Below are positions 1 through 8,611 of a stretch of DNA of 64,000 bases, one piece after another; position 1 is the stretch's first letter; each line of letters starts with the position of its first letter. The stretch is from a virus. Location of the stretch: IMG/VR virus record IMGVR_UViG_3300010354_000073, positions 1-64,000 of that record; one strand, given 5' to 3'. A program made the position numbers and the translations under genes. Below the pieces are notes generated by a model that had not been told where the DNA came from, did not search any database, and saw only the letters and a program-made list of their open reading frames with translations.

Positions 1-337
1 ATTTACCTGGCTGGTAATGATGATAGAACTTTGTTTGGTGAGTAGCACGAGAAGCAACATTAGATGTTGTCGTCATCACAGCACATGCTTTATTTGTGCT
101 GTATTGAATATTGCCACCATTCAATTTTAGGTCGGTGAAGTTGGGGTCAATAGCATAGAGATGCTTGTAATCACCTAGAGTAAATGTCTCGGCAACTCTC
201 AAACGACCAAAGGCATCAACAGCAGTCGCACCAGTTCCAGCAGTAAGATTACCGAAGTTGTCGGCAATCATGACTACCTCAAAGTTTGTTTTTTCCTGTG
301 GCAGGAAATCTTCGTAGTGTTTGCTATACTGTGCCAT
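1..337 (-). CDS. virion structural protein, N-terminal part (runs off the left edge)
   Basis: The visible 112 residues are an N-terminus. It begins MAQYSKHYEDFLPQ and contains the motif DAFGRLRVAE near residue 42. A DAFGRLRVS-type motif is a recurring N-terminal feature of phage virion and decoration proteins. The ATG overlaps the TAA stop of the preceding small gene by one base (TAATG), which suggests translational coupling. It lies downstream of gp16, where T4 would have gp17, so it is an insertion in the terminase gene order or the start of another virion gene. The product cannot be named further because the gene is cut by the window edge. Confidence 0.7.
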   Translation of the reverse strand, partial: MAQYSKHYEDFLPQEKTNFEVVMIADNFGNLTAGTGATAVDAFGRLRVAETFTLGDYKHLYAIDPNFTDLKLNGGNIQYSTNKACAVMTTTSNVASRATHQTKFYHHYQPGK

Positions 338-594
338 TATGCTGATATCGGATTATTGTTTTCATCGTGACGTTGATATGCAGCAGGAGTTCTTGGGGTG
401 TTATCAGCATTTCTTGCTTGATAAGTTCCAGGAGTTCTTACAGTATTATCAACATTTCTAGGCACATAATCGCCATTCCACACCTCATATGTAATAGTTG
501 ACCAACCTTCAGTTCCAGCATAAAGAGTTACTGAATTTGAAGATGGTTGTGGTGAAGATGGATTATTATCTTTATCGTGCCTAATGTAAGACAT
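337..594 (-). CDS. small repeat-containing hypothetical protein (85 aa)
   Basis: This is a short hydrophilic protein with no recognised domain. Its C-terminal half is made of degenerate tandem units of the type Y-x-x-R-[NH]-x-D-N-[TN]-x-R-T-P, seen about four times (YVPRNVDNTVRTP, YQARNADNTPRTP, then YQRHDENNNP, with a related RHDKDNNP at the N-terminus). It lies between gp16 and a virion structural gene, with late-type promoter variant AATAAATA at 604-611 just upstream. A small structural or decoration role is inferred from position only. Confidence 0.65.
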   Translation of the reverse strand: MSYIRHDKDNNPSSPQPSSNSVTLYAGTEGWSTITYEVWNGDYVPRNVDNTVRTPGTYQARNADNTPRTPAAYQRHDENNNPISA

Positions 595-603
595 TTTTAT
601 TAT

Positions 604-611
604 TATTTATT
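604..611 (-). promoter_or_regulatory. possible late promoter variant (AATAAATA)
   Basis: Read on the minus strand the octamer AATAAATA lies about 10 bases before the start of the 85-residue gene and overlaps the end of gp16. It differs by one base from the T4 late core TATAAATA. The local sequence is very AT-rich, so chance occurrence is plausible. Confidence 0.3.
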
Positions 612-1026
612 ATTCTGTTGATTCTTTACCCATTTCTTTTATCATCTTTTGGAGATCGGCAGTAGATCCAATAAACATTGTATTGTTAACAGTGGTTGGT
701 CCTTTTCCTTTGACTGGAGCATCAAGATCTTTCATCTTCTTTTGAAGATCAATTAATTTGTCAGTCATGTCTGAGACCTGCTTCATAGCGTTCACAGCGA
801 CTTCATACGCTCTGGGGTGCCCTGACTCCTGAGCAACCTCCAAAGCACCTTGTACCGCCTCCTGACCCTTCTCTATGAGGTCATACAATTGACCTCTGGT
901 ATATTCATAATCTTTTGTAGGATCTTCTTTCTTATCAGGTAGCGTTGGGTTTACTACAAGTGTTTCTTCCGAAGAAACATCAATATCAAATATTTGTTCC
1001 ATATTCTTTTCAAATTCATTCTTCAT
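610..1026 (-). CDS. gp16: gp16-like small terminase subunit
   Basis: A 138-residue protein corresponding in position and character to T4 gp16, the small subunit of the DNA-packaging terminase that regulates the large ATPase/nuclease gp17. It is acidic, with a predicted helical centre from about residue 45 to 105 (YTRGQLYDLIEKGQEA..., then MKQVSDMTDKLIDLQKKMK) that looks like the coiled-coil oligomerisation core of small terminases. It is somewhat shorter than T4 gp16 (164 aa), as cyanophage versions tend to be. It overlaps gp15 by 4 bases (ATGA) in the conserved 13-14-15-16 order. gp17 does not follow immediately. Confidence 0.85.
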   Translation of the reverse strand: MKNEFEKNMEQIFDIDVSSEETLVVNPTLPDKKEDPTKDYEYTRGQLYDLIEKGQEAVQGALEVAQESGHPRAYEVAVNAMKQVSDMTDKLIDLQKKMKDLDAPVKGKGPTTVNNTMFIGSTADLQKMIKEMGKESTE

Positions 1027-1826
1027 AGAAGTTCTATACCTTCGTTAAATCCAAAATCATCATCTGCAGTTACAAGTAGATCATCTGCCTCATCAATATC
1101 TCCGTCATCATCTTTATCTGTCAATGCTTTTGGAGTGTATGTAAACTTGGCATTTCTTCTGTTAGTATCAGCATCACCCAAAGATTCATATATAATTGCT
1201 TTTCTAATAATGTCTGCTTGATTGAACGGACCATAAACATAAGATTTAGCATTGAATTTTAATGTCCAAACAATGCTTCGTCTTTGCATAAAATCATCAG
1301 TCCAATCATCTGCATAATCAATACTATTTAAAATAACCGCAACATCTCTCTTTTCATTCATATCTGGAATGAAATTTATAGTTAAATTAAAATTGGGTTG
1401 AAAATATGGTAAAATTTGTTCTAGTATTTGCAATCCATCATCCTGAGATTTTGCAATAATACCAAGTTCAAATTCCATATTGTAAGGAACTGGTACATAT
1501 TGAACTCTTACTTCTGTACCATTATCATCTATGATTGTTTTGTATTTTTGTATAGGACTAGTTTTTCTAGAAGCATCATAAGATACTCCAGTCATTTCAA
1601 AATACATTCTTGGCAAAGTAATTGCTACTCTTTTTGCACCAGATGAATTTTCTTCTAACCTATACAAAAATTTTTTTTGAGGACCATATGCTAATGGAAC
1701 TTTTTCTGCTTCTAGTAAAACATTAGTTGATGGATCTTTCTTTTTAATTTCTATATTATTAAAAAGAGTTCCAAAAGAAACTACAGTTTTTCTAATTGCT
1801 TCGTTGTAAAAATGTGGTCCTAACAT
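1023..1826 (-). CDS. gp15: gp15-like tail sheath stabiliser / tail completion protein
   Basis: A 267-residue protein, close to the length of T4 gp15 (272 aa), which forms the terminator ring at the head-proximal end of the tail and connects to the neck. The N-terminus (MLGPHFYNEAIRKTVVSFGTLFNN) is typical of the family. The C-terminus carries an acidic tail rich in D and E (about residues 240-265). The start overlaps the end of gp14 by one base and its stop overlaps gp16 by 4 bases, so the neck genes form one translationally coupled operon. Confidence 0.88.
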   Translation of the reverse strand: MLGPHFYNEAIRKTVVSFGTLFNNIEIKKKDPSTNVLLEAEKVPLAYGPQKKFLYRLEENSSGAKRVAITLPRMYFEMTGVSYDASRKTSPIQKYKTIIDDNGTEVRVQYVPVPYNMEFELGIIAKSQDDGLQILEQILPYFQPNFNLTINFIPDMNEKRDVAVILNSIDYADDWTDDFMQRRSIVWTLKFNAKSYVYGPFNQADIIRKAIIYESLGDADTNRRNAKFTYTPKALTDKDDDGDIDEADDLLVTADDDFGFNEGIELL

Positions 1827-2704
1827 CAGAAATCACCAGTTAAATTTCCATATTCACCGAATGGATTTCTTTCTGTAAAATCAAGAAGATCATCGGCTTC
1901 GTCTTCAATATATTTATTATCAGCATATCCAACATTCTCTTGAGTTAAATTATCAATTGTTAGAATACTTCTAGAGGCACCACTTAAAGATCCAATCAGA
2001 TTTTCATCTGGATTGAAACTTCCCTTTCTATTCAATAATATTAATACATCTGTATCACGATTCCAGAAACTTACTTCCGCAGTTGCTCCAGATATAGAAC
2101 CAGTTACTGTTTCTCCTTGGATGTATTCTCCAGGATCTGTTGGATCCATTGCAACATTTATAGTAACACTGTAAATTTCTTCAATCTCATCAATTTCAGG
2201 AATACCAGTTTCAAACTGATCATTACCTAGTTCATAAATTTCTGCAGTCATCGTATAATAATAAAGTTTACCCAAAGGATAAAAAGGTTGCCTTAGTTCA
2301 ACAAATTTTATTTCGTAAACTGTTTTGTTTAAAGGAAAATATATTAAATCACCTTCATTTGGTCGTCCATCAACCAAAGTAATATCATCAAAGTTATTAA
2401 ATATTTGACTCCAACGATTTGTAGAAACTACAAATGTTATTTCATCAGTAACTCTTAAACCAAATTTACTAACAAATTCTGATGGTGATCCAAATCCTTC
2501 TACATTAATCAGCAACATTTCAATCATATACTGAGTGTTAAACTCAGAAAGAACCACATCATTGATTGGCAAATCTCTCAACATTTTTCTGGGAACATAA
2601 TGTACGTCTGATCCAAACAATTTTATTTGCTCATCTACCAAACTTTGAATTAATTGTTGCTCACTATTGACGCCACCAAACTGTGGAAAATAAATGCTTT
2701 TCAT
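1826..2704 (-). CDS. gp14: gp14-like neck protein
   Basis: A 292-residue homologue of T4 gp14 (256 aa), which joins the completed head to the tail with gp13. Recognisable features are the N-terminal QxLIQSLVDEQIKLFG...VHYVPRKMLRD block (residues 17-45) and the FGLRVTDEITFVVS segment (about 82-95). The extra length is in the C-terminal half, which contains a QGETVTGSISGATAEV-type beta insertion and ends in an acidic DDLLDFTERNPFGEYGNLTGDF tail. It overlaps gp13 by 4 bases. Confidence 0.9.
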   Translation of the reverse strand: MKSIYFPQFGGVNSEQQLIQSLVDEQIKLFGSDVHYVPRKMLRDLPINDVVLSEFNTQYMIEMLLINVEGFGSPSEFVSKFGLRVTDEITFVVSTNRWSQIFNNFDDITLVDGRPNEGDLIYFPLNKTVYEIKFVELRQPFYPLGKLYYYTMTAEIYELGNDQFETGIPEIDEIEEIYSVTINVAMDPTDPGEYIQGETVTGSISGATAEVSFWNRDTDVLILLNRKGSFNPDENLIGSLSGASRSILTIDNLTQENVGYADNKYIEDEADDLLDFTERNPFGEYGNLTGDF

Positions 2705-3531
2705 CCGATCATATCCACTGGAGGTAATTGATAGTAAGAGGAACTCTTTTCCATAAGAATATCAATCTCTTTTTGTGCATCTTCAAATAATTGTCTTCCG
2801 TTTAAAGATACTCCGCCAGGAAGTTGAACTCCATTAAATTTAATAAGATTTTGTCCCCACTGTCTTTTAATCAATGCGGTGAGATATGGTTTAATAAAAC
2901 TATCATTATATACTTTAGACCAATCTTCTGGATCTAGAGCTCTATGGCATTCGATTAACAAATAATTTCCAGGAACAATTCTGGATTTATCAATATCAAT
3001 ATACAAACGATCTTGACGTTTGTTAAATCTAAACTGTACGAGAGCTCCAGTATTTACAACCATATCAAGAGTTTCAAAATACTGACGAATCATATAATAA
3101 TTTGTCATGTCAAAATTACCAAAAGCAAATCCAGATGAGAATGAAAAAATATCCATCAAGAAATACTGGTTGCTTAAACCAAACAAATCATTGCGAACCC
3201 AGTTGGAAGAAACTCCAAATACTTTTGTAATACCAATAACGTGATCTGGAACTTCTATAAAGTTATTTCTATTTTCCCAAGTAGCAGAATCTGGATTTGA
3301 CGTACTGTTGATTTCATTAGATTCATTGAATCTAATATAATCTTCCTCTGTTATTTGGTGTTTTAAATACATCGTCTCTACGCCATCATAATGATATTCT
3401 TGATAATACTGTAAAGCATCATCGATCGCATCTTCAATTTGATCGTCGTCAACATTTATTTCTAATACTGGGTGACCGAGTTTTCTTAAACAATACTCTT
3501 TCAACTCCTGTCGGGTTGATGGCTTCGCCAT
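2701..3531 (-). CDS. gp13: gp13-like neck protein
   Basis: A 276-residue homologue of T4 gp13 (309 aa), a head-completion/neck protein. The N-terminus MAKPSTRQELKEYCLRKLGHPVLEINVDDDQIEDAIDDALQYY is characteristic: a short helix, then an acidic helix found in phage head-to-tail adaptors. It is the first gene of the 13-14-15-16 block. Two late promoters and a hairpin lie immediately upstream. A GGGG-containing ribosome-binding site sits in the 3' arm of that hairpin, which suggests structural control of translation. Confidence 0.9.
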   Translation of the reverse strand: MAKPSTRQELKEYCLRKLGHPVLEINVDDDQIEDAIDDALQYYQEYHYDGVETMYLKHQITEEDYIRFNESNEINSTSNPDSATWENRNNFIEVPDHVIGITKVFGVSSNWVRNDLFGLSNQYFLMDIFSFSSGFAFGNFDMTNYYMIRQYFETLDMVVNTGALVQFRFNKRQDRLYIDIDKSRIVPGNYLLIECHRALDPEDWSKVYNDSFIKPYLTALIKRQWGQNLIKFNGVQLPGGVSLNGRQLFEDAQKEIDILMEKSSSYYQLPPVDMIG

Positions 3532-3532
3532 A

Positions 3533-3558
3533 AAAAAATACCCCTAGTTTCCTAGAGG
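3533..3558 (-). terminator. hairpin plus U-run between the 1667-aa gene and gp13
   Basis: On the minus strand CCTCTAG, a GAAA loop and CTAGGGG form a 7-bp stem (one G-U pair), followed by TATTTTTTT and, directly, the gp13 ATG. It looks like a rho-independent terminator for the upstream gene, but the AGGGG ribosome-binding site for gp13 is its 3' arm. Confidence 0.6.
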
Positions 3559-3584
3559 TATTTATAAATTTGGTTGTATTTATA
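3559..3584 (-). promoter_or_regulatory. tandem late promoters for the neck operon
   Basis: Two exact TATAAATA octamers are read on the minus strand, at 3577-3584 and 3559-3566. T4-type late promoters start transcripts about six bases after this core. The proximal promoter would therefore start inside the 5' arm of the following hairpin, and the distal one upstream of it. Confidence 0.75.
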
Positions 3585-6500
3585 TCAAGCTTGCGCTTCA
3601 CCCCAACGCAGAACAATGGTAGATGTAACCGCCGCTCCACTAGTTAAATAAGCATTAATTGCTAGTACGTCTGGGCCATTTGGAAATGTTCCTCTTCCTC
3701 CAATTGGAGTGTTTGTCAATTCTTTTAAATTATCCAAACGCAATTCATCTCTTTGACCAGGAGAAGCAACGAATGAGAATACCTGTTCGCCAGGAAGTGC
3801 AGCAACTTGTGGTGCAAATGTGTAACTGCTTGATCCAGCTCCACCAGTGTTTACTGCCTGAGAAAACTGTATGTAAATTCTAGAGGAATCATAATTAATA
3901 AAATTAACAACAGTAGTACCACCAGGAACTCCAGTACCAGAAATAGACCATCCAATTTGAACACCAGTAACAGCAGATCTATTGAAAACAACATAGTTTG
4001 TTGTTCCCTGTGCAAAAACGTTTGAAGCAGTAACTGGAGTTGCAGATCCTTTCCAAGTAACTGTTGCTCCACGAGCAATTTGAGCAAACGATGGTTGACC
4101 TCCAGAACCAGCAGTATTCAAACCAAACCACTGAATGTTTGAAGGATCAGATGGATAATTTTGAGGATTTAAAACTCCCTCAATAACAACACCCTGACTA
4201 GATGATCCACCCTGAGTAGTAACCTCAATACCTTGTAACAATAATTGTGCTCTATTAATTAGTTCTCTTTCTCCAAGATCTCCAGTTAAAGCGTTTGAAA
4301 CACTAGGAGATAGACGAATTAAGAAAACAGTAGATTTTGCTGTAGAAACACTAACTGTATTTGCTTGGTAATTGAAAATGTATCCACGGTCTTCATCAAA
4401 TCCTCCATCAGTTAAGAACGCAGAACCCCAGTGACTAATTTGAGGAGTTGCTGTATTACTTACTAAAATGACCCCTGTATTTTTTGTATGAGAAGCAGCA
4501 GAACCAGCAGTATAAGTTCTGTTTGCTCCAGCAACAAAGTTCTGTAAAATCGAAGATCTAGTTAATCCAGAAAGAGATGTGTTAGTTTTATCAGAATATC
4601 TAATCAATTCATTATCTACGTATACAACTCCACTAGATGGGAATAGAGAAGCATCATCGACTGGCAAAGAAGTTGAAGATGCTGTAACTAATTGAGTTAA
4701 CTTTGCTTTTGGACCTTCATTAATAACTTCATAACGAACTGGTAAGTTACCAGAACGCATGAATGCTTCTGTATTTCTGTTGTTATTTTTTAATCTGTGA
4801 AGGAAGATAAAATTACCAGAAGGACCACGAAGCATCCAATCGATAAAACCTGCACCGTACCATGAATATTGGAATCCAATCATTTGCATTTTATTGATTT
4901 TGATGTTATATCCACTCTTTCCAGATCCATCTGCCCTGTCAATGTTCCATTCATTTTGAGGAATAATGATTTCTCGTGTCAGTGCAGTTTTAATATTAGC
5001 TGCTGTAGAAATTCCTCTATAATCTGGGTTAACATATAGACGAGTTTGTGAATCAATTTTTGTCACAATATGAGACATTCCTCTAATGACAATTCTATCT
5101 CCAACCACTAATTGATCGATAAATTTTGTATTGAGACCATCAATCACGTTAGAATCTGGAGTTGCTGTAATTGTTCCAGCAATTTGATACGTTGAAGATC
5201 TCAATCCAACAGAAATATTTGTTCCATCATACTGGAAAAATATACCATTTTGATCATCAAATGCGCCTGCACGGACAGTAGCTCCTTTCCATTTGTATAG
5301 TGATACTTGTGGTTGAATATCAAATTCTGCTGTTGTAGAACCAAGATTATTAATTGCGAGAACTGTAAAAGTTACTTCATCTATAATACTTGAAACAGTA
5401 TAATGATTGTCAAAACCAGAAGTTCTTATTCCAGATAATGCTATTTCGGCACCTACCTGCAATCCGTGATCAACATCATCTGTAATAACTGTAATGACGC
5501 TACCAATTGTAGTTCCAGATGCAGTGACGCTTCTTAAATCATAACTAGGTGCAAACAAAGCACCAGTTGTATACATAATACCTTTACCAGATTGATATCT
5601 AACATACTTTTTAGATTGACGAATCGCTTGAGATCCATGTGAAGGACCACCAGTTCCTAGTTGAACGCCACCGTCAAATGGTCTATGAGTATAAAAACTA
5701 TCTGGTCTAGCATAAATTTTACCAGTAATTGCTAATGGAGATACTGATATTGTACCAGTTGATCTTGCTGTATAAATTAATTCATTTAAAGCTGGTACAT
5801 CATCAACAAAGAATGGACCTGCGGCAAGAGTATGATTTGTTCCAGCTGATGTGATTGCTGTTAAAATAGTATCTCCTGGAACTAATCCATGATTACCAGT
5901 AAACAGAGCACGTATTTTAGCAATAGCACTATAGTTAAGAGTAGTGGATGCTGGTAATGATTGTGTGGTGTTAGTTGTTAATGATATTGATGGGAAAAAT
6001 GCAATTGTATCTCCAGTAAGAGGAGTACCAGTAGCAGTAACTTCAGTAATTGCTCCTGAATCATTAATATTAGAAACAGTAATAATCATATCATTAGCAG
6101 GGGAACTTCCACCTAATGTCGTACCAACAATTCTAAATTGATATCCTATTGAGTACCCAGTTCCACCAGAAGTAACAGTTGGAGAATAAGCACCAGAAAC
6201 AATTCTTGGTAAAAATGTAGCATTAAAGGCAACTGGGTTAGGACCAATATTAAAGAATTGAGCATTACCATTCCAAGCTGTACCAGCAACACTAAATGCC
6301 TGTATTCCTCCTTGAGCGTTTACGGATGTTACAGTAATTATTAAATTATTTGATGGAGTTGTTCCACCTAGTTCCGAACCTAAAATTGTAATAGTATCAT
6401 TTGGTTGATAACCAGAACCACCGTTTACAACTGTTGCACTATATGATGGGCTGCTATTTCCAGATTCATTTGGCGTTAGCGTAATTCTTGTGATTGTCTG

Positions 6501-8588
6501 TGAATCTGCGGCGCCGCCACCACCTTCCGTGGTAGAAACAGAAGAAGTGAAAGCAGTTCCAGCTGATATTGCAGTAATAGTTAATTTTTCTGGAGAAGAT
6601 CCAACTTCAGCAAAAACTGTAGATTGACCAGAATTAATTGCTGTTATTAAACCATTTCTGATTGCAGTTAAAGTATTGCCAGCTAATGCTGTATATGAAT
6701 ATCCTGTTCCGTTAATTGTAACTGTAAATATGTCATCGGTCTCTACACTTCCACCTACTGTCACTTCATCAACTTGAGCTACTCTATTACCACTACCTGT
6801 TCTAGTTACATTAAAAGAAGCATTAATACCAGAACCGCTAGTTGGACCATCTAAGAAATTATATTGTCTGGTTGAAGGAACAGCATCTCCAAAAGCAAGG
6901 AAATTTGTAATACCCCCACTTCCAGATACACCAGTTACTACAATATTGAGATCATTTGCAGGAGAAGTACCACCTAAAGCATTACCATAGATTACAATTT
7001 TTTCTCCAATTGTATAATTACTACCACGTTTTGTTATAGTATTTGCCGCAGTTCCAGTATAACTGAATGTGTCTATACCACCAGTAGCAGTAACCGTTAA
7101 GATTGTAATTACAATATCGTTTGCAGGACTAGACCCCCCAACAGAAGAACCTAAGATCGTAATTGTTTCAGATGCAGAATAACCAGATCCACTAGCATTT
7201 TTGAATACATTTGTGTATGTTCCGTTTCCAGAATTTGCTCCTCTTCTTTCAACTCCAAAAGCAGCGCCAGACCCAAGACCAACATAATTTCCCATGATAT
7301 ATGAATAACTAGTGTCTGGATTAATTGCTACGTTTACATAAGCTCCACTAGTTCTATCTACATTAAATTGAGCACCACTACCAAGTCCAAAATTAACTGG
7401 CGCCCCAGGAGTAGAAACTGCGTTGAAGCTATTACCAGATTTGCTAATTGTGTATGGTGAAGATAAAGAAACAGTGTTACCTTCAATATTTGTAACAAAA
7501 ATTGTTGTTCCAGATCCATTATCTAACGCGGAACCTATAGCAATTCCACTTGTTTCGTTGAAAATAATAGTTGAAGATGGAGCAGTAAATGAAGAAGTAA
7601 TTGCAAGTGTAGAACTTAAATTAACAACAGCAGAAACTTGAGTTCCTGCTGGTAATCCTGTTCCAGATAAAGGTGATCCAATTGGAGGCATAGTGCCAGT
7701 ATTAACACCTATAATATTAGCACCAGATGGGTTTACACCTCTTGTAGATACTTGACCACTAGCTCCGTTAGAAGCGATTGAAAAAGTTGGAGTACCTATT
7801 TCAGATCCACTGTAGAATCCAGCTCTTCTTAATTGAACGGCAGATGCAAAAAGAGAAGTTGCTGGAGATGTTCCAACTCTTCCTTTTGCATAAAATGCGA
7901 AATTTTTTGAATCAGTTATTGAACTAATAATAAAAGATCCTTCTGCTTTTGAAAATCCAATAACATTATCAGATATTCCTCTAAGAGTAATAGGATCCCC
8001 AACAGAAAAACCGTGATCATTTTCTGTTGTAACTGATATTAATGAAGGACCAATGTTTCCAGTCCCATTACTAGCGTCTGTAACTATAGCAGAAACTGAC
8101 AAATCTGCTCCAGGTTGCTCATAGATTGATGGGTAACCTCTCATCAAATCAATTGCTTGCCATTTTGTTGGTTGAATTCCATATTCAAAGTCGGCGTCAA
8201 TCATAGATTGAGGTGCCGCCATTCTCATACGCTCAATAGCGTCAGTGCCAAAATCATATGGTCTTATTTTTAAATCTTCTGATTCTACAAAAATTTGAAT
8301 AGTATCTGTTGAAGAATATTGTGTAGTATTATATTGAAAATGAATCGTTGTTACGCCGTTCGATAGAGTATTTGCGTAAGGAAAATCTGGATCGGATCCT
8401 AAAGTAGTTTCATCAAATTCTACTATAATTTGTTTTAAAGGATCACTAAATGAATATAGAATTTCATTTGCCGTAGTATTTGTTATGAGCAAAATTTGCT
8501 CTTTGGAAATTTTATCAAGAACTTTAATCCTTCCAAAACCAGCAACCCCTGGTGTAAAAACATAATCTCTAATTTGTCTTTTAGCCAT
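3585..8588 (-). CDS. giant virion structural protein with GG[TS]SPAND repeats
   Basis: A 1667-residue protein of the large cyanophage virion class, probably a fibre or baseplate-associated spike. The N-terminus (MAKRQIRDYVFTPGVAGFGRI, residues 1-21) is compact and probably the attachment end. The centre has at least four copies of a unit containing LGG[TS][ST]P[AS]N[DN] followed by ITVT-x-V-x-x-x-GGI-x-x-F, near residues 488, 540, 744 and 824. Beta-sandwich-like HGFSVGDPITLRGI and HGLQVGAEIALSGI motifs recur near residues 190 and 1040. The start is preceded by GGAG eight bases away. It precedes the neck operon. Function is inferred from size, repeats and context. Confidence 0.75.
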   Translation of the reverse strand: MAKRQIRDYVFTPGVAGFGRIKVLDKISKEQILLITNTTANEILYSFSDPLKQIIVEFDETTLGSDPDFPYANTLSNGVTTIHFQYNTTQYSSTDTIQIFVESEDLKIRPYDFGTDAIERMRMAAPQSMIDADFEYGIQPTKWQAIDLMRGYPSIYEQPGADLSVSAIVTDASNGTGNIGPSLISVTTENDHGFSVGDPITLRGISDNVIGFSKAEGSFIISSITDSKNFAFYAKGRVGTSPATSLFASAVQLRRAGFYSGSEIGTPTFSIASNGASGQVSTRGVNPSGANIIGVNTGTMPPIGSPLSGTGLPAGTQVSAVVNLSSTLAITSSFTAPSSTIIFNETSGIAIGSALDNGSGTTIFVTNIEGNTVSLSSPYTISKSGNSFNAVSTPGAPVNFGLGSGAQFNVDRTSGAYVNVAINPDTSYSYIMGNYVGLGSGAAFGVERRGANSGNGTYTNVFKNASGSGYSASETITILGSSVGGSSPANDIVITILTVTATGGIDTFSYTGTAANTITKRGSNYTIGEKIVIYGNALGGTSPANDLNIVVTGVSGSGGITNFLAFGDAVPSTRQYNFLDGPTSGSGINASFNVTRTGSGNRVAQVDEVTVGGSVETDDIFTVTINGTGYSYTALAGNTLTAIRNGLITAINSGQSTVFAEVGSSPEKLTITAISAGTAFTSSVSTTEGGGGAADSQTITRITLTPNESGNSSPSYSATVVNGGSGYQPNDTITILGSELGGTTPSNNLIITVTSVNAQGGIQAFSVAGTAWNGNAQFFNIGPNPVAFNATFLPRIVSGAYSPTVTSGGTGYSIGYQFRIVGTTLGGSSPANDMIITVSNINDSGAITEVTATGTPLTGDTIAFFPSISLTTNTTQSLPASTTLNYSAIAKIRALFTGNHGLVPGDTILTAITSAGTNHTLAAGPFFVDDVPALNELIYTARSTGTISVSPLAITGKIYARPDSFYTHRPFDGGVQLGTGGPSHGSQAIRQSKKYVRYQSGKGIMYTTGALFAPSYDLRSVTASGTTIGSVITVITDDVDHGLQVGAEIALSGIRTSGFDNHYTVSSIIDEVTFTVLAINNLGSTTAEFDIQPQVSLYKWKGATVRAGAFDDQNGIFFQYDGTNISVGLRSSTYQIAGTITATPDSNVIDGLNTKFIDQLVVGDRIVIRGMSHIVTKIDSQTRLYVNPDYRGISTAANIKTALTREIIIPQNEWNIDRADGSGKSGYNIKINKMQMIGFQYSWYGAGFIDWMLRGPSGNFIFLHRLKNNNRNTEAFMRSGNLPVRYEVINEGPKAKLTQLVTASSTSLPVDDASLFPSSGVVYVDNELIRYSDKTNTSLSGLTRSSILQNFVAGANRTYTAGSAASHTKNTGVILVSNTATPQISHWGSAFLTDGGFDEDRGYIFNYQANTVSVSTAKSTVFLIRLSPSVSNALTGDLGERELINRAQLLLQGIEVTTQGGSSSQGVVIEGVLNPQNYPSDPSNIQWFGLNTAGSGGQPSFAQIARGATVTWKGSATPVTASNVFAQGTTNYVVFNRSAVTGVQIGWSISGTGVPGGTTVVNFINYDSSRIYIQFSQAVNTGGAGSSSYTFAPQVAALPGEQVFSFVASPGQRDELRLDNLKELTNTPIGGRGTFPNGPDVLAINAYLTSGAAVTSTIVLRWGEAQA

Positions 8589-8611
8589 TTATAAACTCCG
8601 AGTTTTCCTTT

